NCBI RefSeq assembly: GCF_002157145.1
Contig: NZ_CP021361.1
Coordinates: 2,225,001 to 2,289,000, forward strand
Source: Acidovorax carolinensis
Lineage (GTDB): Bacteria; Pseudomonadota; Gammaproteobacteria; Burkholderiales; Burkholderiaceae_C
Direction: 5' to 3'
Length of the DNA: 64,000 nucleotides
Under the pieces are notes generated by a model. The model was not told where the DNA came from. It was given only the letters and a program-made list of their open reading frames with translations, and ran no database searches. Below, piece by piece: positions 1-7,778 of the stretch. Numbering within the stretch: position 1 is the first letter of the stretch; every line of letters begins with the position of its first letter. A program made the translations under genes and the position numbers.

Positions 1-144
1 CAGTGTCGTGAGTTCGGAGGCTACGTAGCGGTTCAGCGCAACGACCGCAGCGCGCGCGAAACCTTCAACATCGTCGGACTGCGCCTCGATGAACGCCAGA
101 AGCTGCAGGGCGGCGGCGTAGGCATTGCGGGTGAGATGGTTCAT
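1..144 (-). CDS. partial protein, possibly a LuxR-type regulator N-terminus
   Basis: The first 48 codons of a minus-strand gene are present; the rest lies beyond the left edge. The ATG is at 144, and the peptide is MNHLTRNAYAAALQLL followed by an acidic/hydrophobic helix and ending NRYVASELTTL. No catalytic motif is visible. The helical start followed by an ALxRxVxSELTTL-like stretch recalls the GAF-like N-terminus of some LuxR/HTH regulators, but this rests on pattern memory only. There is no strong Shine-Dalgarno; GAGAAC lies about 10 bases upstream. An 18-bp interrupted palindrome lies 23 bp upstream of the start codon (167-184). Function is unproven. Confidence 0.5.
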   Translation of the reverse strand, partial: MNHLTRNAYAAALQLLAFIEAQSDDVEGFARAAVVALNRYVASELTTL

Positions 145-166
145 CACGCGGCGTTCTCAATGGTGC

Positions 167-184
167 ATACGCATTGCTACGTAT
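167..184. promoter_or_regulatory. interrupted palindrome ATACG-N8-CGTAT
   Basis: ATACG (167-171) and CGTAT (180-184) form a perfect 5-bp inverted repeat with an 8-base spacer, just upstream of the partial minus-strand gene starting at 144. It could be an operator for autoregulation. A short palindrome can occur by chance. The rest of the gap from 185 to 536 holds nothing I can identify. Confidence 0.25.
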
Positions 185-536
185 TGGCGCCCTGCCCCGT
201 TTGGTTGGACCATTCCGTTGCGGGTGTTCAGAGCCAGCCAGTATAGGCACTGCCCCGCACCAGCGCCAGTGGAGCAAAGGAGCAAAGCACGGCCATCAAT
301 GCCAACAACCGATTGAATGACAACCCCAACCCCGTCGGGCGTGTGATCTATTGCGCCTTCACCCTCATCTGCACCCCCGCCTCAAGGGAGCAGGAAGCAG
401 GCTTGTAACTGGGCGCGAGGACTGGTGAGGCGCGTCTGCGCAAGGTTGTCACCGAAGGTGGCTTCTCCCAGTGCCGGCGCGCCGCACAAACGCCCTTCAA
501 TCTGGTTTACGAGGCACATCCCTGAAAGGAAACACC

Positions 537-755
537 ATGTCACGCCAATACATCGATTGCCGCGAATTTCCCAGCACCATGCATTGCAGCGTCGCCATCA
601 GCGCCGACACGCCCAAGGAGTTGCTGGAGGCAGCCGTTCAACATGCCACAACGGTGCACGGCCACCAAGATTCGCCCGAACTGCGCCAGCAACTGACCCA
701 GATGTTCAAGCCCGGCACGCCACCCGTGACCTTGCCGAGCACCAAGGCGGCCTGA
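537..755 (+). CDS. DUF1059 family small protein
   Basis: A 72-residue protein beginning MSRQYIDCREFPS and containing the conserved pattern CREFPS...C(S)VAISADT..ELLEAAVQHA..VHGH.D.PELRQQL..MFK, which matches the DUF1059 family of small proteins of unknown function. The ATG at 537 is chosen over an upstream in-frame ATG at 471 because it has an AAAGGA Shine-Dalgarno at 525-530 and because the family starts at this residue. The size is normal for the family. It appears to be a single-gene unit followed by the tRNA-Gly gene. Confidence 0.85.
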   Translation: MSRQYIDCREFPSTMHCSVAISADTPKELLEAAVQHATTVHGHQDSPELRQQLTQMFKPGTPPVTLPSTKAA

Positions 756-912
756 CGTCCTTGCCGGCCTGCACGCTGCGATGGCCTGAAAAACACGCTG
801 CGCCAGTGCAACCAGTGCATTCACCCTGCAGGCCACACCTCGACCGCAAACCGGTCAAGGTGTTTTCCAAGCGGTGGGATGCCCCGTTCCGATTTCGACC
901 CTGTCAGGTCCC

Positions 913-918
913 TATAAT
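913..918 (+). promoter_or_regulatory. -10 box (TATAAT) of tRNA-Gly
   Basis: A perfect TATAAT hexamer ends 10 bases before the mature tRNA 5' end. The -35 is weak: TTTCGA at 893-898 (14-bp spacer) or TTCCGA at 887-892 (20-bp spacer). The position fits a sigma70 promoter for the tRNA. Confidence 0.6.
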
Positions 919-928
919 CGCGCCTGCT

Positions 929-1002
929 GCGGGTGTAGTTCAATGGTAGAACGGCAGCTTCCCAAGCTTCATACGAGGGTTCGATTCCCTTCACCCGCTC
1001 CA
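929..1002 (+). tRNA. tRNA-Gly(CCC)
   Basis: The 74-nt gene folds as a cloverleaf. The acceptor GCGGGTG pairs with CACCCGC, the D-arm is GTTC/GAAC, and the anticodon loop TTCCCAA carries anticodon CCC. The T-arm contains GGTTCGATTCC, and the 3' CCA is encoded at 1000-1002. The second pair of the anticodon stem (C against T) is a mismatch. It reads GGG glycine codons. Confidence 0.95.
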
Positions 1003-1050
1003 TTTTTCATAGCATAAAACGCACGCATCAATGGCGCTACAAGCCTTTTC
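1003..1050 (+). repeat. degenerate copy of palindromic repeat family 1
   Basis: Directly after the tRNA, TTTTTCATAGC, a GCGC-containing centre and GGCGCTACAAGCC-TTTT follow the order of the family seen at 4362, 17276 and 24363, but the central stem has decayed. The run of T directly after the tRNA may help terminate it. This is a low-identity member. Confidence 0.35.
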
Positions 1051-1104
1051 GATGCTTTTACAGGTATCGACGCCTGGCGCACCTCCCTCCCGTTTCTTTC
1101 GCTG

Positions 1105-2016
1105 TCAGCCTAATGGCAGCAGCGTACGTTCGCTCTCGAAGTGGCGCACTACACCCGTCAGCGGATCGACAAACTCCAGCGACCGCGCCAGCAGCTGCAG
1201 CGGCCGCGAGTAGTCGCCCTCGGGCGGGTCGTTGACGACCGGGTAGAACGGGTCATTGCGCAGCGGCAAGCCCAGCGCGGCCATGTGCACCCGCAACTGG
1301 TGGCGCTTGCCGGTGATGGGCGACAGGCGGTAGCGCGCCCAGCCGCTCGCCACCTCCAGCACCTGCATATGGGTGTGGCTGTTGGGCTCGCCGGGCACTT
1401 CATGCATGCGAAAGAACTGCGGGCTTTCTTCCATGCGGCTGAAGTGGTCGCGCGGGAAGGCCACATCCGCGCGCCAGGGCGCAATGGCGTCGTAGTGCTT
1501 GGTGATCTGGCGATCCCGGAACAAGGCCTGGTACACGCCGCGCGTGCTCTGCTGGACGGAGAGCAGCACCAGCCCGGCCGTGTCGCGGTCGATGCGGTGC
1601 AGCGGCGACAACTCGGGCAGCCCGAGCTGGCGCTTGAGCCGCACCAGCAGTGTGTTGTGCAGGTAACGGCCGGAAGGCGTCACAGGCATGAAGTGCGGCT
1701 TGTCGGCCACCACAAGGTGCTCGTCCTGGTACAGCACCGTCTCACAGAACGGCAGCACCGGCTCTGCGGGCAGGCTGCGGTAGTAGTACAGGCGCAGGCC
1801 GCCTTCAAACGGCCGCTCGGGCACCACAGGCTGGCCGCGCTCGTCCACCACCTCGCCCGCATGCATGCGCTGGCACCATTGCGCGCGCGTCACCACGGGC
1901 AAGCGCTGCACCAGAAAGTCCAGCATGCTGCCCTGGCCGCGTGTGGGCAGCACCACGCAACTGGGGCTCACGCCGTCGCGCACGGGCAGAACGTGGGGAT
2001 GGTGGGGGTTGTGCAT
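1105..2016 (-). CDS. RluA-family pseudouridine synthase
   Basis: A 303-residue protein predicted to isomerise uridine to pseudouridine in rRNA or tRNA. The catalytic motif LHRIDRDTAGL (near residue 140) contains the family aspartate. Downstream blocks ITKHYDAI and PITGKRHQLRVHMAALGLPLRNDPFYP match the RluA catalytic domain. The N-terminal 60 residues (LDFLVQRLPVVTRAQWCQRMHAGEVVDERG) resemble a degenerate S4-like entry. The exact target nucleotide cannot be read from sequence. It is transcribed divergently from the AsmA gene at 2119 and stands alone. Confidence 0.85.
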   Translation of the reverse strand: MHNPHHPHVLPVRDGVSPSCVVLPTRGQGSMLDFLVQRLPVVTRAQWCQRMHAGEVVDERGQPVVPERPFEGGLRLYYYRSLPAEPVLPFCETVLYQDEHLVVADKPHFMPVTPSGRYLHNTLLVRLKRQLGLPELSPLHRIDRDTAGLVLLSVQQSTRGVYQALFRDRQITKHYDAIAPWRADVAFPRDHFSRMEESPQFFRMHEVPGEPNSHTHMQVLEVASGWARYRLSPITGKRHQLRVHMAALGLPLRNDPFYPVVNDPPEGDYSRPLQLLARSLEFVDPLTGVVRHFESERTLLPLG

Positions 2017-2118
2017 GGCGTGCGGATTTTAGAAGGCTGTAGGACAACTGCGCCAATACGTCCTTTGCGGCGCGGCATCGGCCAAAAAACGCGCTCTGCG
2101 GGCTAGCATGACACCTCC

Positions 2119-4317
2119 ATGACAGAACCCCAGACTGCCCCCCAAACCGTGCCGGCATCGGCACCCTTGCCGCCCGCACCACCCCCAACACCGCGCCGCC
2201 GCCGGTGGCCGCGTATCGCGCTGGGTGTGTCAGGCGGCTTGGTCGGGCTGGTGGTGATCGGCGCCGTTGTGCTGACCCAGTTTGACTGGAACCGTGCCAA
2301 ACCCTGGCTGAACCAGACCTTGAGCGATGCCACCGGCCGCCACGTTGCGGTGGAAGGCGATCTTTCGGCCACCTGGCAATGGCCACAGACGCTGGACAGT
2401 GGCTGGCGCCGCTTTTTGCCGGGCGTCACGCTGCAAGGCACGCAGCTGGTCATGCAAGACCCTCCCGGCTTTGCCCGCCCTGGCAAGGCCGCCGAACCCC
2501 GGCCCATGGCCCGCGCCGAAATGGCACGGGCATCGCTCAAGCTCTGGCCCCTGCTGGCGCGCGAAGTGGCCATTGACACCCTGGAGCTCACGGGCCCCGA
2601 CGTTGCCCTGGCCCGCCTCGGCGATGGCCGCAACAACTGGACCTTCGAGCGCCAGCGCGCGCCCGATGACATCACGCCACGCTGGACGGTCGAGATCGAT
2701 CAGCTGGTGGTGCGACAAGGGCAACTGGCCTACGCAGATGCGGGCAGAGACCTGGATCTGAGCGCCCGCATCGACACCCTCAACGAGGCGGCGCAGGCCC
2801 CCGCTGCACAAAGCACGGCAACGCCCGCCTCGGCCCCTGCCACTGCCAGCCCAGCAGCCGCCCACCCGGTCTACGGCGTGCGCTTTGAACTGAAGGGCAC
2901 CTTGGGCAAGGCCCGCATTCAGGGCCAGGGCAAGGCAGGCACCGTGCTCTCGCTGCGCGACAAGGAGGTGAACTACCCGCTGCAATTCACCGCCAAAGCC
3001 GGCAGCCTGGAAACCGCCGTGGAAGGCATTCTGGCCAACCCCGGTGCGCTGTCGGGCATGGACCTGCAGGTGATGCTCAAGGGCGCCAGCATGGCCGACC
3101 TGTATGCGCTGACCGGCCTGGTGCTGCCCAACACCCCCGCGTTCCAGACGCGGGGCCGGCTGCAAGGCAGCCTGCAACCGGGGCGGGCGGTATGGGACTA
3201 CCGCGACTTCACCGGCACCGTGGGCCAGAGCGATCTGCATGGCAACCTGCGCTTTGTGTCGGGCGCGCCGCGCGGAAAGCTCTCGGGCAGCGTCACATCC
3301 CGGCAGCTGCGCCTGGCAGACCTGGGGCCCGTGCTCGGCACGGCCACCACCGCCTCCACGCAGTCCTCCAAGGCGGGCCGCAGCGGCAAGGTGCTGCCCG
3401 ATGCCCCGTTTGCCACCGACCGGTGGAACGCCATGGACATGGACCTGAAATTCTCGGGGCAGCGCGTGATCCGGCAGGGCAGCCTGCCGCTCGAAGACCT
3501 CAGCGTGCACGCCCTGCTCAGCGATGCGGTGCTGCGCCTGGACCCGCTGCACTTCGGCGTGGCCAAGGGTCAGATCGAATCGAAGGTGGTGCTGGACAGC
3601 CGCAGCAAACCGCTGACCGTGCGCCTGGACACCCGCGTGCAGAACCTGCGGCTGGCCTCGCTCTTCCCCGAGGTGGAGCTCACCAAAAAAAGCCTGGGCC
3701 GGCTCGATGGCGCGATGGCACTCAACGGCAAGGGCAACTCCGTGGCGCAATGGCTGGGCACCAGCAGCGGCGAGGCCCGCCTGTATGTGCGCGACGGCAC
3801 ACTGAGCCGCGAACTGCTCAACCGCGCAGCGCTCAACGTGGGCAGCATCGTGGTGGGCAAGCTGTTTGGTGACGACAAGGAAGTGCAGCTGCGCTGCGCC
3901 GTGGCCGACCTGGCCGTGCGCGAAGGCGTGGCCACGGTGCGCACCGGCAAGCTCAGCACCAATGAGGCCATTGTGGACGCCAGCGGCACCATCGACATGG
4001 CGCAGGAGCGCCTGGACCTGCACATCAAGCCCGAATCGCTGCAGTGGAAGTTCTTCTCGCTGCGCACCCCGCTGTATGTGCGCGGCAGCTTTGCCAATCC
4101 CGATGTGGGCGTGGAACCCGGCCCCCTGCTGCTGCGCGCTGGAGCAGCCATCGCCGCGGTGGTGGCGGCCCCTGCGGCGCTGGCGCTGTTGCCCGTGACG
4201 GTGCCAGGCGCCGACGACGATGCGCAGTGTGCGCCCCTGCTGGCACAGGCCACGCAGCCGGTGAAGGCGGGCCGTGCGGGTCAGCCCGCAGCGCCGGCGA
4301 GGCCTGCAACGCGCTGA
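2119..4317 (+). CDS. AsmA family protein
   Basis: A 732-residue protein with a proline-rich, basic cytoplasmic N-terminus (residues 1-35), one transmembrane segment (about 36-57, GVSGGLVGLVVIGAVVL) and a long periplasmic region of the AsmA type. Typical blocks are RHVAVEGDLSATW near the start and, near the C-terminus, a segment resembling the AsmA domain end (LSTNEAIVDASGTIDMAQERLDLHIKPE). AsmA-like proteins are thought to bridge the envelope and take part in outer-membrane lipid homeostasis; that role is family knowledge. A low-complexity Ala/Pro stretch occurs around residues 225-255. It is single-gene, divergent from the pseudouridine synthase. Confidence 0.85.
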   Translation: MTEPQTAPQTVPASAPLPPAPPPTPRRRRWPRIALGVSGGLVGLVVIGAVVLTQFDWNRAKPWLNQTLSDATGRHVAVEGDLSATWQWPQTLDSGWRRFLPGVTLQGTQLVMQDPPGFARPGKAAEPRPMARAEMARASLKLWPLLAREVAIDTLELTGPDVALARLGDGRNNWTFERQRAPDDITPRWTVEIDQLVVRQGQLAYADAGRDLDLSARIDTLNEAAQAPAAQSTATPASAPATASPAAAHPVYGVRFELKGTLGKARIQGQGKAGTVLSLRDKEVNYPLQFTAKAGSLETAVEGILANPGALSGMDLQVMLKGASMADLYALTGLVLPNTPAFQTRGRLQGSLQPGRAVWDYRDFTGTVGQSDLHGNLRFVSGAPRGKLSGSVTSRQLRLADLGPVLGTATTASTQSSKAGRSGKVLPDAPFATDRWNAMDMDLKFSGQRVIRQGSLPLEDLSVHALLSDAVLRLDPLHFGVAKGQIESKVVLDSRSKPLTVRLDTRVQNLRLASLFPEVELTKKSLGRLDGAMALNGKGNSVAQWLGTSSGEARLYVRDGTLSRELLNRAALNVGSIVVGKLFGDDKEVQLRCAVADLAVREGVATVRTGKLSTNEAIVDASGTIDMAQERLDLHIKPESLQWKFFSLRTPLYVRGSFANPDVGVEPGPLLLRAGAAIAAVVAAPAALALLPVTVPGADDDAQCAPLLAQATQPVKAGRAGQPAAPARPATR

Positions 4318-4361
4318 AAAGCGCCCGCAGCGGAGCAGCATTTGGGCATCCAGAGAACTCC

Positions 4362-4417
4362 TCTTTAAATAGCTTATAGCGCTTTATCCATAAGCGCTAC
4401 AGGCCATTTTTACTAAA
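4362..4417 (+). repeat. palindromic repeat family 1, copy A
   Basis: The core TAGCGCTT and AAGCGCTA pair perfectly around a 7-base loop (TATCCAT). The flanks AATAGCTTA on the left and CAGGCCATTTTTACT on the right match other copies in the window. It lies between the convergent AsmA and dnaE2 genes. Confidence 0.85.
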
Positions 4418-4517
4418 ACCTGGAAAAAAAACGCTGAATGCCATCGACGGCAGCCACGAGGGCGAACGCTCCCAGCAAGATCGTCAAATCGTCCTGGAAC
4501 TCTTTACCTTCTCTCAA
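4413..4517 (-). CDS. possible 34-residue hydrophobic peptide downstream of dnaE2
   Basis: A TTG at 4517 overlaps the dnaE2 stop and opens a 34-codon frame (MREGKEFQDDLTILLGAF, then a hydrophobic segment ending FFSRF). It has one potential membrane helix. The stop codon falls in repeat copy A. There is no clear ribosome site and no recognised family, so it may be chance. It is listed because the peptide has a charged head and a helix-like hydrophobic core. Confidence 0.2.
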   Translation of the reverse strand: MREGKEFQDDLTILLGAFALVAAVDGIQRFFSRF

Positions 4518-7500
4518 TGAAAATCCCGGCTGCCCTGCAGCGCCTGCGCCATGCGCCCGAGCAGCGGCGTGAGGTCTTTGAAGCGCTGGGCGACCAGGTG
4601 GCGCACCACGGCCTGGCCATCAAGGCCATGGGCGCTGCACTGCCACACGCCCTCCACCGCCAGCAATTGCGAGCGCAGCAGCGCGTTGCGCCAGGTCTCG
4701 ACCAATGCGGGCCACACGATCACGTTGACGGCGCCGGTCTCGTCCTCCAGCGTGACAAACATCGTGCCCTTGGCCGTGCCGGGGCGCTGCCGCACGGTAA
4801 CGATGCCGCAGGCGCGCACCTTGCGGCCGTTGTGTGCATTGAGCAGCTGCAGCGCGGTTTGCAGCCGCCAGCGCGCCAGGCGCGGGCGCAGCAGGGCCAG
4901 CGGGTGGCGGCGCAGGGTGAGGCCGGTGGCGGCGTAGTCGAACAGGATTTCTTCTCCCTCGGGTGCGGCTGGCAAGGCAAGCGGCGCTTCGTGCACGGGC
5001 ACCTCGCGCCACAAGGGCGGCGCGCTGTGCTGCGCGGCGGCGTCCCACATCTGCTGGCGCCGGTGGCCCGAGAGGCCGGCCAGCGCATCGGCAGCGGCCA
5101 GGGCCTGCAGGTCCTGCTGGCTCAGCTGTGCGCGCAGGGCCAGGTCTTCGGTGCTGGTGAATGGCGCAGCGGCCCGGGCCTGCACCAGGCGCTGGGTGGC
5201 GCTCGCATGCAGGCCGCTGACCAGGCACAGGCCCAAGCGCACGGCAGGCTGCGGCAGCTGTGGCGTGGGTAGCCCCCTGGCGGGCCGCAGGCGCTCTGCC
5301 GGGCCTTCAAGGGTGCAGTCGCTGACGCTGCAGGTCACGTCGATGGGCAGCACGCGCACGCCGTGGCGGCGTGCATCCTGCACCAGCTGCGAGGCGCTGT
5401 AAAAGCCCATGGGCAGCGAGTTGAGCAGCGCGGCCAGAAAGCACGCGGGCTCGTGGCACTTGAGCCAGCTGCTGGCATAGGCCAGCAAGGCAAAGCTGTG
5501 GGCGTGGCTTTCGGGGAAGCCGTATTCACCAAAGCCCAGCATCTGCTGAAAAATGGCCTGGGCGAATTCGGGGCGATAACCCTTGGCCAGCATGCCTTTC
5601 ACAAGGGGTTCCTCAAACCGGTGCACGCCGCCTTTGCGCTTCCAGGCCGCCATGGACCGGCGCAAGTCATCCGCCATGCCTGGCGTGAAGTCGGCCGCGA
5701 TCATGGCGATCTGCATCACCTGCTCCTGAAAGATCGGTACACCCAAGGTGCGCGCCAGGGCGGCTTCGAGCTCGGGCTTCTCCAGTTGCAGCGGCTCGCC
5801 CCTGCGCCTGCGCTCACGCGCTTGCAGGTACGGGTGCACCATGCCGCCCTGGATGGGCCCGGGCCGCACGATGGCCACCTCCACCACCAGGTCGTAGAAC
5901 ACACGTGGCTGCAGGCGCGGCAGCATGCTCATCTGCGCGCGGCTCTCGATCTGGAACACGCCCACGGTGTCGGCGGCGCAGACCATGTCGTAGGTGGAGG
6001 GGTCTTCACGCGGAATGTCATGCAACAGCCAGCGTTCGCCGCGCAGCGCAGCGCGCAAGTCCAGACAGCGGCGCAGCGCGCTGAGCATGCCCAGCGCCAG
6101 CACATCGACCTTGAGCAGGCCCATGGTGTCCAGGTCGTCCTTGTCCCACTGGATGACGCTGCGGCCCGCCATGCTCGCTGGTTCTACCGGCACCAGGCGC
6201 GTGAGCTTGCCCTGCGTGAGCACAAAGCCCCCCACATGCTGGCTCAGGTGGCGCGGAAAGCCCTTGAGCTGCGCGGCCAGCTCCAGCCACAGCGCGGCGG
6301 TGTGCCGGTGCAGGGGCACACCCACCGCCTGGGCCAGTTCCTGCAGGCGGTCGGTGGCAATGTCTTCGTCAAACCAGTGGTGGTCTTTGGCAAAGGCATC
6401 CACCAAGGCGGGTGCCACGCCCAGCGCCTTGCCCACATCGCGCAGGGCGCTGCGCGTGCGGTAGGTGGTGACCACGCCGGTGATGGCGGCGCGGTCGCGG
6501 CCGTATTTGGCATAGATGTACTGGATGACCTCCTCGCGCCGGTCGTGCTCGAAGTCCACATCGATGTCGGGCGGCTCGCTGCGCTCCTTGCTGATGAAGC
6601 GTTCGAACAGCAGGTGCGAATCCTCGGGGGCAACCGCCGTGATGCCCAGCACATAGCAGACGACCGAGTTGGCGGCCGAGCCCCGCCCCTGGCACAGGAT
6701 GCCCTGGCTGCGCGCAAAGCGCACGATGTCGTTCACCGTGAGGAAGTACATCTCGTACTGGCAGTGCGCAATCAGCGCAAGCTCCTTGCGGATCTGCGCG
6801 GCAATCCAGTCGGGCACCCCTTGCGGGTAGCGGCCCACGGCCCCCTCTTGCGCCAGCCAGGCCAAGGCCTGGGCCGGCGTCATGCCGGGGGGCACGGTCT
6901 CCATGGGGTATTGGTAGCGGATCTCGCCCAGGCTGAACGTGCAGCGCGCTGCCACCGTGAGCGTGGCGGCCAGCAGTTCGGGCGGGTAGATGCCCGCCAG
7001 GCGCACGCGCTGGCGCAGGTGGCGCTCGGCATTGGGTTGCAGGGCAAAGCCGCATTCGGCCACGCTGCACCCGCGCTGCACGGCGGTGATCACGTCCTGC
7101 AGCGGCTTGCGCGAACGGGCGTGCATGTGCACATCGCCCGCCGCCACCAGCGGCAGGCCCAGTGCCACGCCAGCGCGCTGCAGCGAGGCCAGCCACAGGC
7201 TGTCGTCGGGGGCCAGGTGCAGTTCCACCGCCAGCCAGAGGTGACCGTCAAAATCTGAGCCAAATTGGCCTCTAGCGCTTGATAGACAAGCGCTAACAGC
7301 TACAAAATCAGAAGCATCAAGACGCTGGCGACATGGGGCCAGCAGCAGCTCGCACCCCTGCAGAAGGCTGAAGGGGCTGCCGGGGCCTACGTGGTATTGC
7401 CCCTTGGGCGCCGCCGCGCGGGCTGCGGTGATGAACTCGCACAGGTTTCCCCAGCCCTGCGCATCGCGCGCCAGGGCCACCAGCCGCAGGTCGCCCCACA

Positions 7501-7774
7501 CAAACTCGCTGCCCACGATGAGGTGCAGGCCACATTCCTGGGCGGCCTCCCAGGCGCGCACCACACCCGCCACCGAGCATTCGTCGGTCAACGCCAGGGC
7601 CTGGTAACCCAGTTGGGCGGCACGGGCCACCAGCTCCTTGGGATGGGAAGCGCCACGCTGAAAACTGAAATTGGACAGGCAATGCAGCTCGGCATAACCC
7701 GGCAAAGGCGCAGACGACGGCATGGCGCCCCCGGATGGAGCGGACATAGCCGATGGCATGGGGGCAGACGCCAT
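4514..7774 (-). CDS. dnaE2: error-prone DNA polymerase DnaE2 (ImuC)
   Basis: The C-family polymerase of the SOS mutasome, predicted to perform translesion synthesis with ImuA and ImuB. The order is PHP domain (YAELHCLSNFSFQRGASHP), polymerase palm with PPDIDVDFEH holding two catalytic aspartates, fingers/tau region (QWDKDDLDTMGLLKVDVLALGML), and a C-terminal OB fold (GIVTVRQRPGTAKGTMFVTLEDE). About 1086 residues, normal for DnaE2. I chose the ATG at 7774, 4 bases after the imuB stop with GGGTGA upstream; a TTG at 7786 and ATGs at 7747 and 7723 are alternatives. Residues about 156-175 are encoded by a family 1 palindromic repeat. It is the last gene of imuA-imuB-dnaE2. Confidence 0.95.
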   Translation of the reverse strand: MASAPMPSAMSAPSGGAMPSSAPLPGYAELHCLSNFSFQRGASHPKELVARAAQLGYQALALTDECSVAGVVRAWEAAQECGLHLIVGSEFVWGDLRLVALARDAQGWGNLCEFITAARAAAPKGQYHVGPGSPFSLLQGCELLLAPCRQRLDASDFVAVSACLSSARGQFGSDFDGHLWLAVELHLAPDDSLWLASLQRAGVALGLPLVAAGDVHMHARSRKPLQDVITAVQRGCSVAECGFALQPNAERHLRQRVRLAGIYPPELLAATLTVAARCTFSLGEIRYQYPMETVPPGMTPAQALAWLAQEGAVGRYPQGVPDWIAAQIRKELALIAHCQYEMYFLTVNDIVRFARSQGILCQGRGSAANSVVCYVLGITAVAPEDSHLLFERFISKERSEPPDIDVDFEHDRREEVIQYIYAKYGRDRAAITGVVTTYRTRSALRDVGKALGVAPALVDAFAKDHHWFDEDIATDRLQELAQAVGVPLHRHTAALWLELAAQLKGFPRHLSQHVGGFVLTQGKLTRLVPVEPASMAGRSVIQWDKDDLDTMGLLKVDVLALGMLSALRRCLDLRAALRGERWLLHDIPREDPSTYDMVCAADTVGVFQIESRAQMSMLPRLQPRVFYDLVVEVAIVRPGPIQGGMVHPYLQARERRRRGEPLQLEKPELEAALARTLGVPIFQEQVMQIAMIAADFTPGMADDLRRSMAAWKRKGGVHRFEEPLVKGMLAKGYRPEFAQAIFQQMLGFGEYGFPESHAHSFALLAYASSWLKCHEPACFLAALLNSLPMGFYSASQLVQDARRHGVRVLPIDVTCSVSDCTLEGPAERLRPARGLPTPQLPQPAVRLGLCLVSGLHASATQRLVQARAAAPFTSTEDLALRAQLSQQDLQALAAADALAGLSGHRRQQMWDAAAQHSAPPLWREVPVHEAPLALPAAPEGEEILFDYAATGLTLRRHPLALLRPRLARWRLQTALQLLNAHNGRKVRACGIVTVRQRPGTAKGTMFVTLEDETGAVNVIVWPALVETWRNALLRSQLLAVEGVWQCSAHGLDGQAVVRHLVAQRFKDLTPLLGRMAQALQGSRDFH
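7250..7309 (-). repeat. family 1 repeat copy B, in frame inside dnaE2
   Basis: Read on the minus strand, GATTTTGTAGCTG, the perfect stem TAGCGCTTG/CAAGCGCTA (5-base loop) and GAGGCCAATTT match the intergenic copies end to end. It is translated as part of dnaE2, giving about 20 residues (DFVAVSACLSSARGQF...) between the PHP-domain motifs. Confidence 0.85.
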
Positions 7775-7778
7775 GGCT

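Noticed and set aside
821..1003. Minus-strand 60-codon frame containing KGIEPSYEAWEAAVLPLNYTR
   Set aside because: It is the exact antisense of tRNA-Gly(CCC). This peptide is a well-known false annotation opposite tRNA genes.
2230..4341. A 703-codon minus-strand frame opposite the AsmA gene
   Set aside because: Low-complexity His/Arg/Gln composition, no start signal and no motif. The plus strand has a membrane anchor and AsmA features.
5363..7258. A 631-codon plus-strand frame opposite dnaE2
   Set aside because: Antisense shadow of a well-supported polymerase gene.
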